This document shows positions 1 through 10,100 of a stretch of 64,000 nt of DNA, in pieces. Made by a program: the position numbers and the translations under genes. Below the pieces are notes generated by a model, which saw only the letters and a list, made by a program, of their open reading frames with translations, was not told the origin of the DNA and ran no database searches. The DNA comes from Stenomitos frigidus ULC18 (GTDB taxonomy: Bacteria; Cyanobacteriota; Cyanobacteriia; Leptolyngbyales; Leptolyngbyaceae), in contig NZ_PVWK01000004.1 in the NCBI RefSeq assembly GCF_003003795.1, forward strand, positions 1 through 64,000, given 5' to 3'. Within the stretch, counting starts at the first letter, position 1. Each line of letters begins with the position of its first letter.

Positions 1-318
1 AAAAGGCTGAAAACTACCTCGCCATGCTGACTCTAGCCTCTATCATGATGTGGCTATAGTTTTAAAACAGACCCTAGCATTTGCTTGGATTGGTTTGTTT
101 GCTTTGCTTGAGTCGGTTGCTCTACCTGATAAAATTGAAGACTGCCTACGCTGACCCGATCGCGACCAGCTATACGTCCGACGAGAGTATCGGCAGAACT
201 TCGATGCTCATCGTAAGTGGCGTTTTCAAAATGCCCATACTGATCGAGCTGAGTCCATACTGATCGAACTGAGTTGCTTTCCCTGTCTCTGCACTTTTCA
301 AGTGAGACTGTTTTGGTT
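1..318. other. Window edge and leader of the protease gene
   Basis: No convincing gene is seen here. Short open frames lack a ribosome binding site and recognisable protein character. The stretch ends in a tandem duplication (positions 235-274) just ahead of the protease start. Confidence 0.5.
235..274. repeat. 20-bp direct tandem repeat, two copies
   Basis: Two adjacent 20-bp units beginning CCATACTGATCGA differ at one position (G/A). They lie 45 bp before the ATG of the protease gene, in its 5' leader or promoter. A doubled operator or a simple slippage duplication are both possible; nothing in the sequence decides. Confidence 0.7.
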
Positions 319-2055
319 ATGTTGTCTGATGACTTCGAGACGATACGCTCTTTAGCCAGTGGTTTAGCATTTGATCCGATCGCCACTACAGGCATCATGC
401 CAACCAATGCTTTTGACGACCCGCTTCGCAATCAAGCGACTGCTTTTAGCCGTTCAGGTCAGGGGTACCGAGCTCCTACTAACGACGCTGAGCCCTTTGT
501 TGCCTATGCGTTGACAGCAGCACAGCATGGCTTAGGCGAGAGCCCCGATCGACCACTAGCAGCAACTGATAGCCATTCGCGCGGCTCTGATGAGAGCAAT
601 ACAGGCTCTGGATGGATGCCTTTGGTACACGCAGCGCTTGAGCGCCGATCGTTGGCTGTAGGCACATATGATGTGCAGGTTGAGGACAACGAAAGCGGTA
701 TCAGCTCTACATTGAGCGTTTTACCCACTGCTGTGTCTACGATCGCAACGGGACATACACCCACAGACGCTTTTTCTCTGGGCGTAGTGAGTAGCCCTCA
801 AACGACCAGTGGTTTTGTGGGCAGCATTACGGCTGACAACTATTACCGCTTGACGCTGAGCGCCACCAGCAGTCTTAACGTGGCGTTAAGTAACTTGACT
901 GCGGATGCTGATCTACAGCTCATTCAAGATACCAATCAAAGTGGCATCGTCGATCCTGGCGAAGTGGTTGGCAGTTCATCGAACCCTGGTAGCCAGTCGG
1001 AGTCGATCGTAATCGGGCTGGCAGCAGGAACGTACTTTATCAACGTCCACCAGTACAGCGGCGACACCAACTACACCCTGCAAACCCAGGCAACACCCAT
1101 ACCCATACCCGTAGGCTATGACACCTCTTATGGCTATGGGTTAGTGGATGTTGGTCAAGCCATCACAATTCTTACTGGGCAGAACATACCGTCCCCGTCG
1201 CTCCCCAGCACCAATGCCTGGGATCTGGACTTAGTGGATGCACCTGCCGTGTGGGCAAAAGGCTATACCGGGCAGGGAATCGTTGTGGCAGTGGTAGATA
1301 CGGGCGTCGATACGAACCACTCCGACCTCATCGATAATCTTTGGACGAATGCTGGCGAAATTCCTGGCAATGGCATTGATGACGACAAAAATGGCTTTGT
1401 AGATGACGTGCACGGCTGGGATTTTGTCGATCGCGACAATATGCCAACCGATAGCAATGGGCACGGTACACATGTTGCCGGAACGATCGCCGCCGAGCAG
1501 AATAGCTTCGGTATCACTGGTGTTGCTTACAACGCTAAGATCATGCCTGTTCGTGTGCTAAGAGACAGCGGTGGCAGTGACAAAGATGTGGCGGCTGGCA
1601 TTCGCTATGCTGTAGACAATCAAGCCAGAATCATTAATCTAAGTCTGGGTGGTAGTGCCTCAAGCGTGATCGCCAGTGCGGTGCAATACGCGAATCAAAA
1701 AGGTGCTTTAGTAGTGATGGCAGCCGGAAACGATGGCGGTAACCAACCAACGGCCCCAGCAAACCTGGCGAACCAATGGGGGATTGCGGTGGGTGCGATC
1801 GATCGCAATCAAAAGCTCGCAGCCTTCTCCGATCGCGCGGGTGCTGTACCGCTCAACTATGTCGTTGCGCCAGGAGTCAATATTCTTTCCACAGCGCCTA
1901 ACAACACTTACCAGAGCTTAAGCGGTACATCCATGGCAACGCCCCATGTTTCTGGTGTCGCCGCCTTAGTACTCAGTGCCAATCCCACCCTGAACCCAGC
2001 TCAACTCACGAACTTACTCATCGCCAATGCGAGCGTACAAGGTTTGACTGTTTGA
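319..2055 (+). CDS. Subtilisin-like serine protease (S8) with PPC domain
   Basis: A predicted subtilase of 578 residues from the ATG at 319; a TTG 45 bp upstream in frame is less likely. The first 145 residues have no recognised domain. A bacterial pre-peptidase C-terminal type beta-sandwich lies at about 150-255 and ends in the typical GTYFINVH strand. The peptidase S8 domain fills about 300-578. The triad is complete: Asp327 in VVDTGVD, His382 in GHGTHVAG and Ser538 in SGTSMATPH. The chain stops 40 residues after the serine, slightly short of many relatives. No classical signal peptide is visible, although PPC-containing subtilases are usually exported. The gene converges on the SDR gene with only 7 bp between the stops. 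The family call is firm; the substrate is unknown. Confidence 0.93.
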   Translation: MLSDDFETIRSLASGLAFDPIATTGIMPTNAFDDPLRNQATAFSRSGQGYRAPTNDAEPFVAYALTAAQHGLGESPDRPLAATDSHSRGSDESNTGSGWMPLVHAALERRSLAVGTYDVQVEDNESGISSTLSVLPTAVSTIATGHTPTDAFSLGVVSSPQTTSGFVGSITADNYYRLTLSATSSLNVALSNLTADADLQLIQDTNQSGIVDPGEVVGSSSNPGSQSESIVIGLAAGTYFINVHQYSGDTNYTLQTQATPIPIPVGYDTSYGYGLVDVGQAITILTGQNIPSPSLPSTNAWDLDLVDAPAVWAKGYTGQGIVVAVVDTGVDTNHSDLIDNLWTNAGEIPGNGIDDDKNGFVDDVHGWDFVDRDNMPTDSNGHGTHVAGTIAAEQNSFGITGVAYNAKIMPVRVLRDSGGSDKDVAAGIRYAVDNQARIINLSLGGSASSVIASAVQYANQKGALVVMAAGNDGGNQPTAPANLANQWGIAVGAIDRNQKLAAFSDRAGAVPLNYVVAPGVNILSTAPNNTYQSLSGTSMATPHVSGVAALVLSANPTLNPAQLTNLLIANASVQGLTV

Positions 2056-2062
2056 CCCCTGT

Positions 2063-2950
2063 CTAGATGCCTAAATAGCGACGTAAGAATGCTTCTAGCG
2101 TTTCTAGTTTGAAGTTAAACGTAGACTCTAAACGCTCGGTTTCGGTTGGGGTAGTGAAAAACTCGTTGGCTAGCAGCGTCCTTAGCGTACCTAAACTTGA
2201 GCGAAGCTTGGGGTTGAACAGCCCGATCGCGCTGCGTAGCCCATCCACCGCCAACAAAGGAGGGTTGAGCAGAAACGGTTCACGATTAAAGATACGGCTG
2301 AAAAGACGAGGAATATCTTCACGCTTGAGAATGTCTGGGCCACCGACCGCGAAAATTTGGTTGCGTGCACCGTCTGTAGAGACAGACTCGATCGCGATAC
2401 GTGCTAAATCATCGGTACTGACGATCGAGGTACGGCTCAGCGGATCGCCAATCAGCACATACAAACCTGTTTTCCTGAATTGTTCTGCCAGCGGTAAAAG
2501 GTTTGAGGCAAAGCCAGAGGGACGCAGAATGGTGTAGTTCAAACCACTCGCCTGCAGATATTTCTCCACTTCTCGTTTTGCTTTAAAGACAGGCGCATCT
2601 TCATAGCCACGATCGGTTCCCAGCACCGAAATAAAAACAAAATGCTGTACGCCATTGGCTTTTGACTGATCAATGAGTTCGATATTTGCCTTGTAGTCAA
2701 TTGTTTCAGCGTCGCCATCCGACGATTCGCCAGAACCGTGTGCGCTGATCACATATTGGACTCCCTGGCAGGCTTTAGAAAGATCGCGCTCTCGGCGCAA
2801 ATCGCCAATAAAGATTTCGGCACCACGATTTTCTAGTTCAGCATAGCGGGATGTTAAGCGCACCAGCGATCGGACAGGTGTTTCGCGCTCCCGCAACAGT
2901 CGCACCACCCGACGACCGAGATCTCCAGTGGCTCCAGTGACTAAGAACAT
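2063..2950 (-). CDS. NAD(P)-binding SDR protein, NmrA/Ycf39-like
   Basis: A 295-residue atypical short-chain dehydrogenase. The N-terminal nucleotide-binding motif TGATGDLG lies at residues 5-12, followed by Rossmann strands and the segment RPSGFASNLLPLA typical of NmrA-type proteins. The usual SDR Tyr-x-x-x-Lys pair is not obvious, as in many NmrA-like members that sense or bind NAD(P) rather than reduce sugars. In cyanobacteria and plastids related proteins (Ycf39, HCF173) help photosystem II assembly, but the similarity seen here is only general. It sits alone between convergent and codirectional neighbours, so context gives no further hint. Confidence 0.85.
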   Translation of the reverse strand: MFLVTGATGDLGRRVVRLLRERETPVRSLVRLTSRYAELENRGAEIFIGDLRRERDLSKACQGVQYVISAHGSGESSDGDAETIDYKANIELIDQSKANGVQHFVFISVLGTDRGYEDAPVFKAKREVEKYLQASGLNYTILRPSGFASNLLPLAEQFRKTGLYVLIGDPLSRTSIVSTDDLARIAIESVSTDGARNQIFAVGGPDILKREDIPRLFSRIFNREPFLLNPPLLAVDGLRSAIGLFNPKLRSSLGTLRTLLANEFFTTPTETERLESTFNFKLETLEAFLRRYLGI

Positions 2951-3138
2951 GATCGGTTTTTGGTTGTTAGTGGTTGGTTGTTAGTTGGAATGATTGATGG
3001 GATCGCTTTCATGCTGCCTTTATGGATGGTAGCGATGCTGACGTGAATCAGCCTACGACCATACCAGCGGTAGAAAGCCTCTACCCTCCAAACGCTAACC
3101 ACTCATGTTTAACAACTAAGCTCTTCTTTTGCAACTAG

Positions 3139-3969
3139 CTACAGTTCGACCCATACAGGAGCATGGTCACTGGGTTGTTCAAGCTTGCGGGGTGCGGCAT
3201 CGATCGCACAGGCGATCGCTCTTGTATACAAATCGGGTGTGAGATAAATGTGGTCAATGCGCCAGCCCAAATTGCGCCGAAAGGCAGCCGCACGATAGTC
3301 CCACCAGCTAAAGTGCTCCCCTGCGGGCGTAAACTTCCGAAACGCATCTGCAAGCCCAAACTCCAGAACTGACCGCAGTGCCTGTCGCTCTAGCTCGGTT
3401 GCCATGACCATCTTTTCGCGGCCCGTTGGGTCGTGGATGTCGATGTCTTCGAGTGCGATGTTGAAGTCGCCACAGACCAGAAGGGAGTGGGGAGTGGGGA
3501 GTGGGGAGTGGGAAGTGGAATCGGCTGCTGGCTCCTGACTGCTGGCTCCTAATGCCTGCAAGTAGTTTCGTAAAGCTTCGAGCCAGCGCAGTTTGTACAG
3601 ATATTTTTCACTACCGACAGAGGAACCGTTGGGTACATAAAGGTTAAGAATGCGAACACCATCCAGCACGCCAGTAATCACACGCTTCTGTTCATCTAGA
3701 TCGATCGCCTGGTCTCCTAACAATGGTGCAAAACCTGTGCTGACTTCGCTTAAAGGTTCGCGACTGAGGAGCGCCACCCCGTTGTAGCTCTTTTGTCCAG
3801 AAATGTAGGCGTGGTAGCCCAGCTCGGTAAACGGTTGCTGCGGAAAGCTCTCATCCATCACTTTCGTTTCTTGCAAGCACAGTACGTCTACTGGATTTTC
3901 TTGCAGCCAGTTAACCACGTGGTTAAGGCGTGTGCGGACTGAGTTAACGTTCCAGGTAGCAACTTTCAT
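3139..3969 (-). CDS. xth: Exodeoxyribonuclease III (AP endonuclease)
   Basis: A 276-residue endonuclease/exonuclease/phosphatase-fold enzyme for base-excision repair, cutting DNA at abasic sites. Conserved residues are visible: Asn7 in WNVNSVR, Glu34 in LCLQETK, the GDFNIA metal/phosphate motif, and the C-terminal SDHAPVW with His269. The length is near the family norm (about 260-270) because of a short extra loop just before GDFNIA. That loop is encoded by five GGGAGTG heptamers plus a doubled 14-mer (about 3483-3560), giving a low-complexity Ser/Pro/His stretch. The frame is kept and all catalytic motifs survive, so the enzyme is probably active. The upstream histidine kinase gene is on the same strand but ends 65 bp away. 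Confidence 0.95.
   Translation of the reverse strand: MKVATWNVNSVRTRLNHVVNWLQENPVDVLCLQETKVMDESFPQQPFTELGYHAYISGQKSYNGVALLSREPLSEVSTGFAPLLGDQAIDLDEQKRVITGVLDGVRILNLYVPNGSSVGSEKYLYKLRWLEALRNYLQALGASSQEPAADSTSHSPLPTPHSLLVCGDFNIALEDIDIHDPTGREKMVMATELERQALRSVLEFGLADAFRKFTPAGEHFSWWDYRAAAFRRNLGWRIDHIYLTPDLYTRAIACAIDAAPRKLEQPSDHAPVWVEL
3483..3517. repeat. Heptamer array GGGAGTG x5 inside xth
   Basis: Four perfect GGGAGTG units are followed by GGAAGTG, all within the xth coding sequence. A second direct repeat (14 bp, beginning GCTGGCTCCT) follows directly. Together they encode the extra loop of exonuclease III. Arrays of 7-bp units are usual in cyanobacterial spacers; within a housekeeping gene they are unusual. 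Confidence 0.9.
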
Positions 3970-4034
3970 GGATGGGTCAAGGCCAGTAATGAGTCAACGC
4001 GATCGCGATCGGCTTCATGAGAATACAGCAATCT

Positions 4035-6935
4035 TTAACGCAATACACTCGGAAAATGCAGCACAAAGCTGGTGCAACCATTGCCACTTTCAACCCAGAC
4101 CTCACCGTCTAAGCGTTCCACCAGTTTTTTCACCAGCGCTAACCCCAGACCCGTACCCCCATGCTTCCAGGGATCGTGATGGGGGACGCGGTAGAACTTG
4201 TCAAAAATGTGATCGCACTCGGTCGCAGAAATTTCAATGCCAGAGTTGATTACTGAAAGCTTGATCAGGGCGACACGATCGCCAGTGACTTGATCATCTG
4301 TTACTAAAGGCTGTCTGGGTAATTCTGATTCAGCCGACGCCACCGTGCAGGCAAGCACTGTAATTGTTTCGCCGCCAGGAGTATATTTGCAGGCGTTCTG
4401 TAAAAGCTCGCTGAGAATGCGCTCCAGGTAGGAAAAGTCAGTTGTAACAGGGGGTACATCGGAAGAGACCGCGATCGACAACCGTTGTTGCTGGGTTTGT
4501 GTCCTTTGCAGGAATGGTTCCGCTAAGTGAGGCAGCCAGATTTGCAGCGGTAGGGTGGACAGAAAGAGCGGATCTCTGCCCGAATCGAGCCGAGACAGAT
4601 CGAGCAAGTCATTGATCAACTTAATTTCGCGTTCGCCTTCGTCCTTCAGGATTTGAAAGTAGCGGCTAACCTTTTGAGCAGAGTCGCTAGAAAGATACGT
4701 GGCTGCATCAGGCTCTTCGCCCGCTTCGCGATCGAGATCTGTAAACAGGGTGACTTCGAGCATCTGGGTGGCCATTTTGATGCTCGACATCGGCGTTCGC
4801 AGCTCATGCGAAACCGTACTAAGAAAATCATCTTTAAGCTGATTGAGCCGCTCTAGCTCAATGACTTGTGCTTGGGCGGCCTGATACAGACGCGCCTGCC
4901 GAAGGGCGATCGCACACTGATTGGCCACTTGCTGCACCAGACGAATTTCCATTTCACTGAAGATGGCCTCTCGGCCGCGAAAAAGCCACAAATCGCCGAT
5001 CATTTCTGGCTGACCATCGCCCTGTTCAGCGTCAGCAGCGACAAAGATCGGGCAAGCCAGGATGGTGTATTTCGTTTGAATCGTCCGGACTTCGCTGGTG
5101 AAGGTAGACAGTGGGCAAAATTGGAGATGCTTCCCCTGAAACATTTGATTGTAGATGCCTGTTTCGCTTGTGATCGACAGCTTGCGTCCTAGCTCAGAGG
5201 GCAAGTCATGGCAAAGATGCTCATGGGTAAGAGTAAGGATTTGCTGATCGCGGTCATAGAGCCCACCCCTACAACCATTTAGCTTGAGCCCGATCGCAAG
5301 TTCGCGTACGGCTGTTTGGAAAATTTGGTTTTCATCTAAACTATCGCGCACACTGTCAGTAATGCGTTTGAGCAGCGCTTCATACGCTAGGGCTTGCTGT
5401 AGTTGACCAATAGTTTCCTGAACTTGACCTTCTAAAACCCCATTGAGCTGTTGCACTTGATGGAACAGCTCTGATTGCTGGATGGCGATCGCCAGGTGGG
5501 TTGTCAGTTGTGTGAGGAGGTTCACTTCCCACGACTGCCACGCTCGTAGTGCCTCACAGTGATGCACAATGAGTAAACCCCAGGTGGCGTCACCGACGAT
5601 AATGGGTAGCCTCAAAAAGGCTTTGACCTGATGCTGCTCTAGCAGATTGATGTAATAGTCTGGCAATGCCACACCGTAAATATCATCGACTGCTGTCCAT
5701 TCGTTGGGGTCAAACTGCCTGAACGCATCGCTCAAAAAACGCGAATCGCGGATCACTTCACCCTGAAGCGCTCGCCATGGGTCGCCGACCGATTCAACCG
5801 TAATGAGACCCGTTTGGTCAGGCCGAAACCGATAGATTAAGGCACGATCGGCTTCCAATAAGAGCCGCACTTCCTGCACGGTTGTGTTGAGAATGTCATC
5901 TAGGCGCAGTGATTGACGAATGCGTTGCGCGATCGCGCTGACTAAGCGATCGCGTTCTGCCTGTTGTTTGAGAGCGTCTTCTGCCCGTTTGCGTTCACGT
6001 AGTGCCGCCTGCTGGGCACTGGTGTCGATGATAAGGGCGTAGTAGCCTTGAATCTGCTGGTGAGCATCAATGTCTGGTACAAGCACGCCGCTAATGTAGC
6101 GACGCCCACCTAACCGATAGGGCAATTCCATCTCGTAGGTAGCGGTTTCGCCAGCAAGCGCACGCTCAACATGCTCTCGAACTAACTGGTAAGCCGCTTC
6201 ACCAATAATCTCGGACAGATGTTTGCCATACATCTCTGCTGCTGGCATCCCAAACCAGGTTTCGTAGGTCTTGTTAGCAAACTGAAAGCACTGGTCGCGA
6301 TTGATGTAGCCAATGCAGACAGGCAACGCATCTGTAATGAGTTTCAGGCGGGCTTCACTCCGTCGCAGCGCGGCTTCAGTCTGCTTCAGTTCAGTGATAT
6401 CCAGTACAACGCCGTCTAGACAGAGCCCGTCGCCGTTTTCATTGTAGACACCGTGACCCTGTTCACAGACCCAAATGACCTGACCGTCGGCTCGAATGTT
6501 GCGATACTCCACCACAAAGGGCTGTTTCGCCCGGATGGCAGTGCGGATGACACGGTCGACCCGCTGCAGATCGTCGGGATGACAAATTTTGTTGAAGCTT
6601 TGTGCTTTGTTATTGATGAAGTCGGCCGCAGGATACCCTGTGAGTTTGGCGATCGCATCGCTGATGAACGCGATCGTCCAATCATCGTCAAAGGCAGCGC
6701 GGTAAACGGCACCCGGAACGTTGTTGATGAGTGCTTTAAACTGCTCTTCGCGCTGGCGTAGTGTTGCTTCCGTCTCTCGATGCGCCTGAAGCTCTGCTCG
6801 AAGCCGTTCATTCTCTTGCTGTAGCTCAGCTAGACTCGGCGTCGGCTCTGCCAGTGCTTCATCAAATGACTGCAATGGTGCCGTAGTCGTCTTAGCTTCT
6901 AATTTTCGCAGTTGTCGGGCATGCCGTTTTGTCAT
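4035..6935 (-). CDS. Multi-sensor histidine kinase (PAS-PAS-GAF-GAF-HisKA-HATPase)
   Basis: A soluble hybrid-sensor-type kinase of 966 residues from the ATG at 6935, chosen because GGAG lies 8 nt upstream; a TTG 36 bp earlier is also open. Order: short coiled coil (to about 60), two PAS domains (about 60-185 and 190-310), two GAF domains (about 335-485 and 515-675), HisKA with phospho-acceptor His710 in FLSTVSHELRTP, and HATPase_c with the N box (LLQNACKYTPGG) and a final GTGLGLALV box. The first GAF resembles phytochrome/cyanobacteriochrome GAFs, but the usual Cys-His bilin site is Tyr-Tyr (in GVALPDYYINLL), so bilin binding is unlikely. There is no transmembrane segment and no response regulator nearby, so the partner and signal are unknown. 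Confidence 0.93.
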   Translation of the reverse strand: MTKRHARQLRKLEAKTTTAPLQSFDEALAEPTPSLAELQQENERLRAELQAHRETEATLRQREEQFKALINNVPGAVYRAAFDDDWTIAFISDAIAKLTGYPAADFINNKAQSFNKICHPDDLQRVDRVIRTAIRAKQPFVVEYRNIRADGQVIWVCEQGHGVYNENGDGLCLDGVVLDITELKQTEAALRRSEARLKLITDALPVCIGYINRDQCFQFANKTYETWFGMPAAEMYGKHLSEIIGEAAYQLVREHVERALAGETATYEMELPYRLGGRRYISGVLVPDIDAHQQIQGYYALIIDTSAQQAALRERKRAEDALKQQAERDRLVSAIAQRIRQSLRLDDILNTTVQEVRLLLEADRALIYRFRPDQTGLITVESVGDPWRALQGEVIRDSRFLSDAFRQFDPNEWTAVDDIYGVALPDYYINLLEQHQVKAFLRLPIIVGDATWGLLIVHHCEALRAWQSWEVNLLTQLTTHLAIAIQQSELFHQVQQLNGVLEGQVQETIGQLQQALAYEALLKRITDSVRDSLDENQIFQTAVRELAIGLKLNGCRGGLYDRDQQILTLTHEHLCHDLPSELGRKLSITSETGIYNQMFQGKHLQFCPLSTFTSEVRTIQTKYTILACPIFVAADAEQGDGQPEMIGDLWLFRGREAIFSEMEIRLVQQVANQCAIALRQARLYQAAQAQVIELERLNQLKDDFLSTVSHELRTPMSSIKMATQMLEVTLFTDLDREAGEEPDAATYLSSDSAQKVSRYFQILKDEGEREIKLINDLLDLSRLDSGRDPLFLSTLPLQIWLPHLAEPFLQRTQTQQQRLSIAVSSDVPPVTTDFSYLERILSELLQNACKYTPGGETITVLACTVASAESELPRQPLVTDDQVTGDRVALIKLSVINSGIEISATECDHIFDKFYRVPHHDPWKHGGTGLGLALVKKLVERLDGEVWVESGNGCTSFVLHFPSVLR

Positions 6936-7150
6936 TCGATGGCTCTCCGATTGAGCAGAAATTTCCCGCAATTAATTTGCTCTTGTTGAGACGGGCTCTT
7001 GCTTAATTGTTTAAGCGTGAAGCAAGCCGAACAAATGGAAGGAACAGTCACGCCTTGACGCTAAAAAGCAAGCGCACCATCAATTCATACTGTAGAGGGA
7101 TCACCACACAGTGTAGCGAATGTAGCCGACTACAGCGAATCGCGCTAGCG

Positions 7151-10100
7151 TCACCACGGGCTACCGATGAGCGTAAACGCAGCCCAGTAGTAGGGATGGG
7201 ACAACCGATGATTGCCGGTACGCTCTGCGAGGACGATCGGTAGCTGAATGCCGCCACCGCGAGAGCCACGCAGTTGCCCATCTGTGATTTGAACGTCTCC
7301 TTTCAGCATGGCGATTTGGGCTTGCCGGAGTGCCTCAGCTTTAATGGGTGCCGTCCGCAGCTGGCGGTAAAACTCGGTCATCAGTCCCAATGTACCTTCA
7401 TCGCTGACATACCACAGGCTTGCCAAAGCAGACTTAACCCCTGCCTGAACGGCAAAGCCAGCAAAGCCTAGTTCGGCTTCATCACTGCCCAACGCGGTGC
7501 GGCAAGCACTTAACACTAAAAGCTCGACAGGCGGACTGTTCCAGCCCAATTGACGGAGCTGACTGAGCTGGAGCTTGGTCTGCCAGAGCTGGATGTAAGA
7601 GTTGCTTAAGGCTCCAGGCTGAAACTCGCTGTGGGTAGCCAGATGGATAATTTGAAAGGGTTCCTGCTGGCGCTCCGCTTTCATATTTTCTAGAGTAAAT
7701 GCTTGGTTAAGAAGCGCAGTGCCAGACCACAACTCTTTAGTAATCACCGACAGTTCTGTTGGGACGGCGGGTAATGGCGGCTGGTCAGTAAAGGTAGAGG
7801 CACCCATCGCCAAAACTTTCGCGTTTTTGAGGCTCACGTAGCGCGTATCGGTCAGGCTCAAGCTAGGCATCAACCCAGTGCTGTACTTTTCGACGAGAAA
7901 GCGCTGACCGTCGTGCAGTGCGCCCATTGGCAAAAAGCGCAGCCCAGTGTCGGCAATATAAGCCAGGTTGCCAATGCCTTTTGTCTGTAGCTCTTGTTCG
8001 ATCGGGGCAACAAGCCAGCGATAAAGCTGTTGGGACGGAGCTAAATAACTGGTAGTGCGGTTCTTGCGCGGATCGGTGATTTCATTCAGAAATTGGTGGA
8101 CGACTTGCAGCACTCGTCCGCGCGTGGCACCGGGAACCAGGCGACGAATCGGCTTGCCATCCGCAGTGACTACAACCAGTTCGAGTTGGTCGTTGCCATT
8201 TGCCAACGGTTCTTTTTGCAGTTGGGCGCTGCGTAGAATAGCGCTGTCACGTCGTGCTGCTGCCGTCTCTGCAACCTCGATCGACCCTGGCAAGGCTGAC
8301 GTAAGGCTTTTAGCGGCTGCCACAGTCTGGTCTGGCTGTTTTGAGCGCGCAACACGAGAGCGTGCCCGATTCGCAGGCAACCCAGTTGCCACATTCGGCG
8401 GCACAAAGAAGGCATAGACTAAGGCTGGCTTGACGCCAGAGACATCCCCAATCTGGCTCAGAACGCTCACGGCATCTTGAGCCGTCTTGGGCGTTTCGTC
8501 TGGCAGATCGAGATAGGCTTCAAACGCCCCGATCGCCTCTTGTTCCAACGCCGCTTCAGTGGTGGCAGGATCATCAAAGCCAGCCGCTATTGCTTCGGGT
8601 ACTTCGGGTGGTGGCGGCGTTTCTGGTGCGTCGATCAGGATGTTAGTCGGATCATCCGTGGGCAGTTTTGGGCGATCGGGCTCTTTAGGCGGTAGCGTGG
8701 TCACAATTTGAATGGTGCCCTGACTGGCGCTTTGGGAGAATGATTGCGTTGGTGCAAGGCTGTTGGGTGACGCAGCCGAGCCTGCCACGATCGCGCCAGC
8801 CGTACCATTCCTTCTCGCATCACCAACGACGAAGGGCACATTCAAGGCTCCACCACCATGCCGGATAGTCACTGAGCCACCGGCGGCGGCGGTAATGGTC
8901 GCGGAGGGATTGGTGAGCGTGAAGCCAAGACCCCGCACAAAGCGTCCCGCTGTTATATCAACTGACCCACCGACGCCGCCCGCTTGAGAGGCGCTGCTAT
9001 CGATCGACGTAAACGTGATGTCTGCGTTATTACTTGACGCCTGCAGCGTTACATCACCACCGTCGGCCAGAGCGTTTGTCACCAGATTGCCTGCGGTAAT
9101 TGAGCCTGCAGTACTGCTGAGGGCGATCGTACCGCCACTGCCACCTTGCCGACCGAGGGCCGTACCAGCATTCGCGGTGATGTCACCCACTGTTAAATTG
9201 CCTTGTGCCGACAGCGTTACGTTACCAGCATTCTGTGCGCCCACTGTAGTAATGCTGTTCACAGTTAGATTGCCACCAGCTGCAACGTTTACAGCGCCGC
9301 CAGCGTAGCCAAATCCCATCCCGCCATCAAAACTTGTTGTGTCGATCGTGGCTACCGACAGGTTAGCGGATGCCGCTAGCGTGACTGTCCCAGCGTTAGC
9401 AGAGGGAGTCGCGGTTCTGAGGGTTCCCAGGCTGAGGTTTGCCCCAGAAAACGACAGATTTGTGGTACTGCCGCCCGTTAGGCTGGTGGTGATGGTATCA
9501 CCTGGATTCATCGAGATGGAACCCACCCCGCTGCGATCGGCATCTGCCCGCAACGTCAGTGATGTCGACCGTGGATTAAGAGTAAGTGTGCCGGTAGCCA
9601 GCGATTGAATCACAATGTCGTTAGTCGCCTCTAACAGAATGGCACCCACCGTATTTTGGAGGGCATTCTGCGAAATTGTCAGCGTCGTTGCTGCAAAATC
9701 AGTGCTAAAAATGGTCGGCAGCAGTGCATCACCTGAGCCGTAGCCATTGCCTGCCACGATCGTGATGTTTTCTGGATCGAACAATACGGTGCCCAAAGTG
9801 CCTGCTGCTGCCGTAGTATCAACCAACCCTTGATACGCCAGCTGACCTTTACTAGAAATTTCTACAAAGCCGCCATTGCCTGCTTCCGTACCCCCGCGAG
9901 CGTGAATGAGGCCGAAGAATTGAGTGGCAATGTCTGACCAGACGGTAACCCGTCCACCATTGCCATTCAAAAGTCCATCGGCAGTAATTGTAGAACTGAA
10001 GTCAACCAGCGTACTAGAGGCATTGGGTACGGTACCTTGTCCCCGATCGCCGCCACCGAGTAAGACCTTGCCGCCACCTGTGTTGCCAGAGGCGCTAATG

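Noticed and set aside
4035-6935. Cyanobacteriochrome photoreceptor identity of the histidine kinase
   Set aside because: The first GAF has Tyr-Tyr where the bilin Cys-His is expected, so only general GAF similarity remains.
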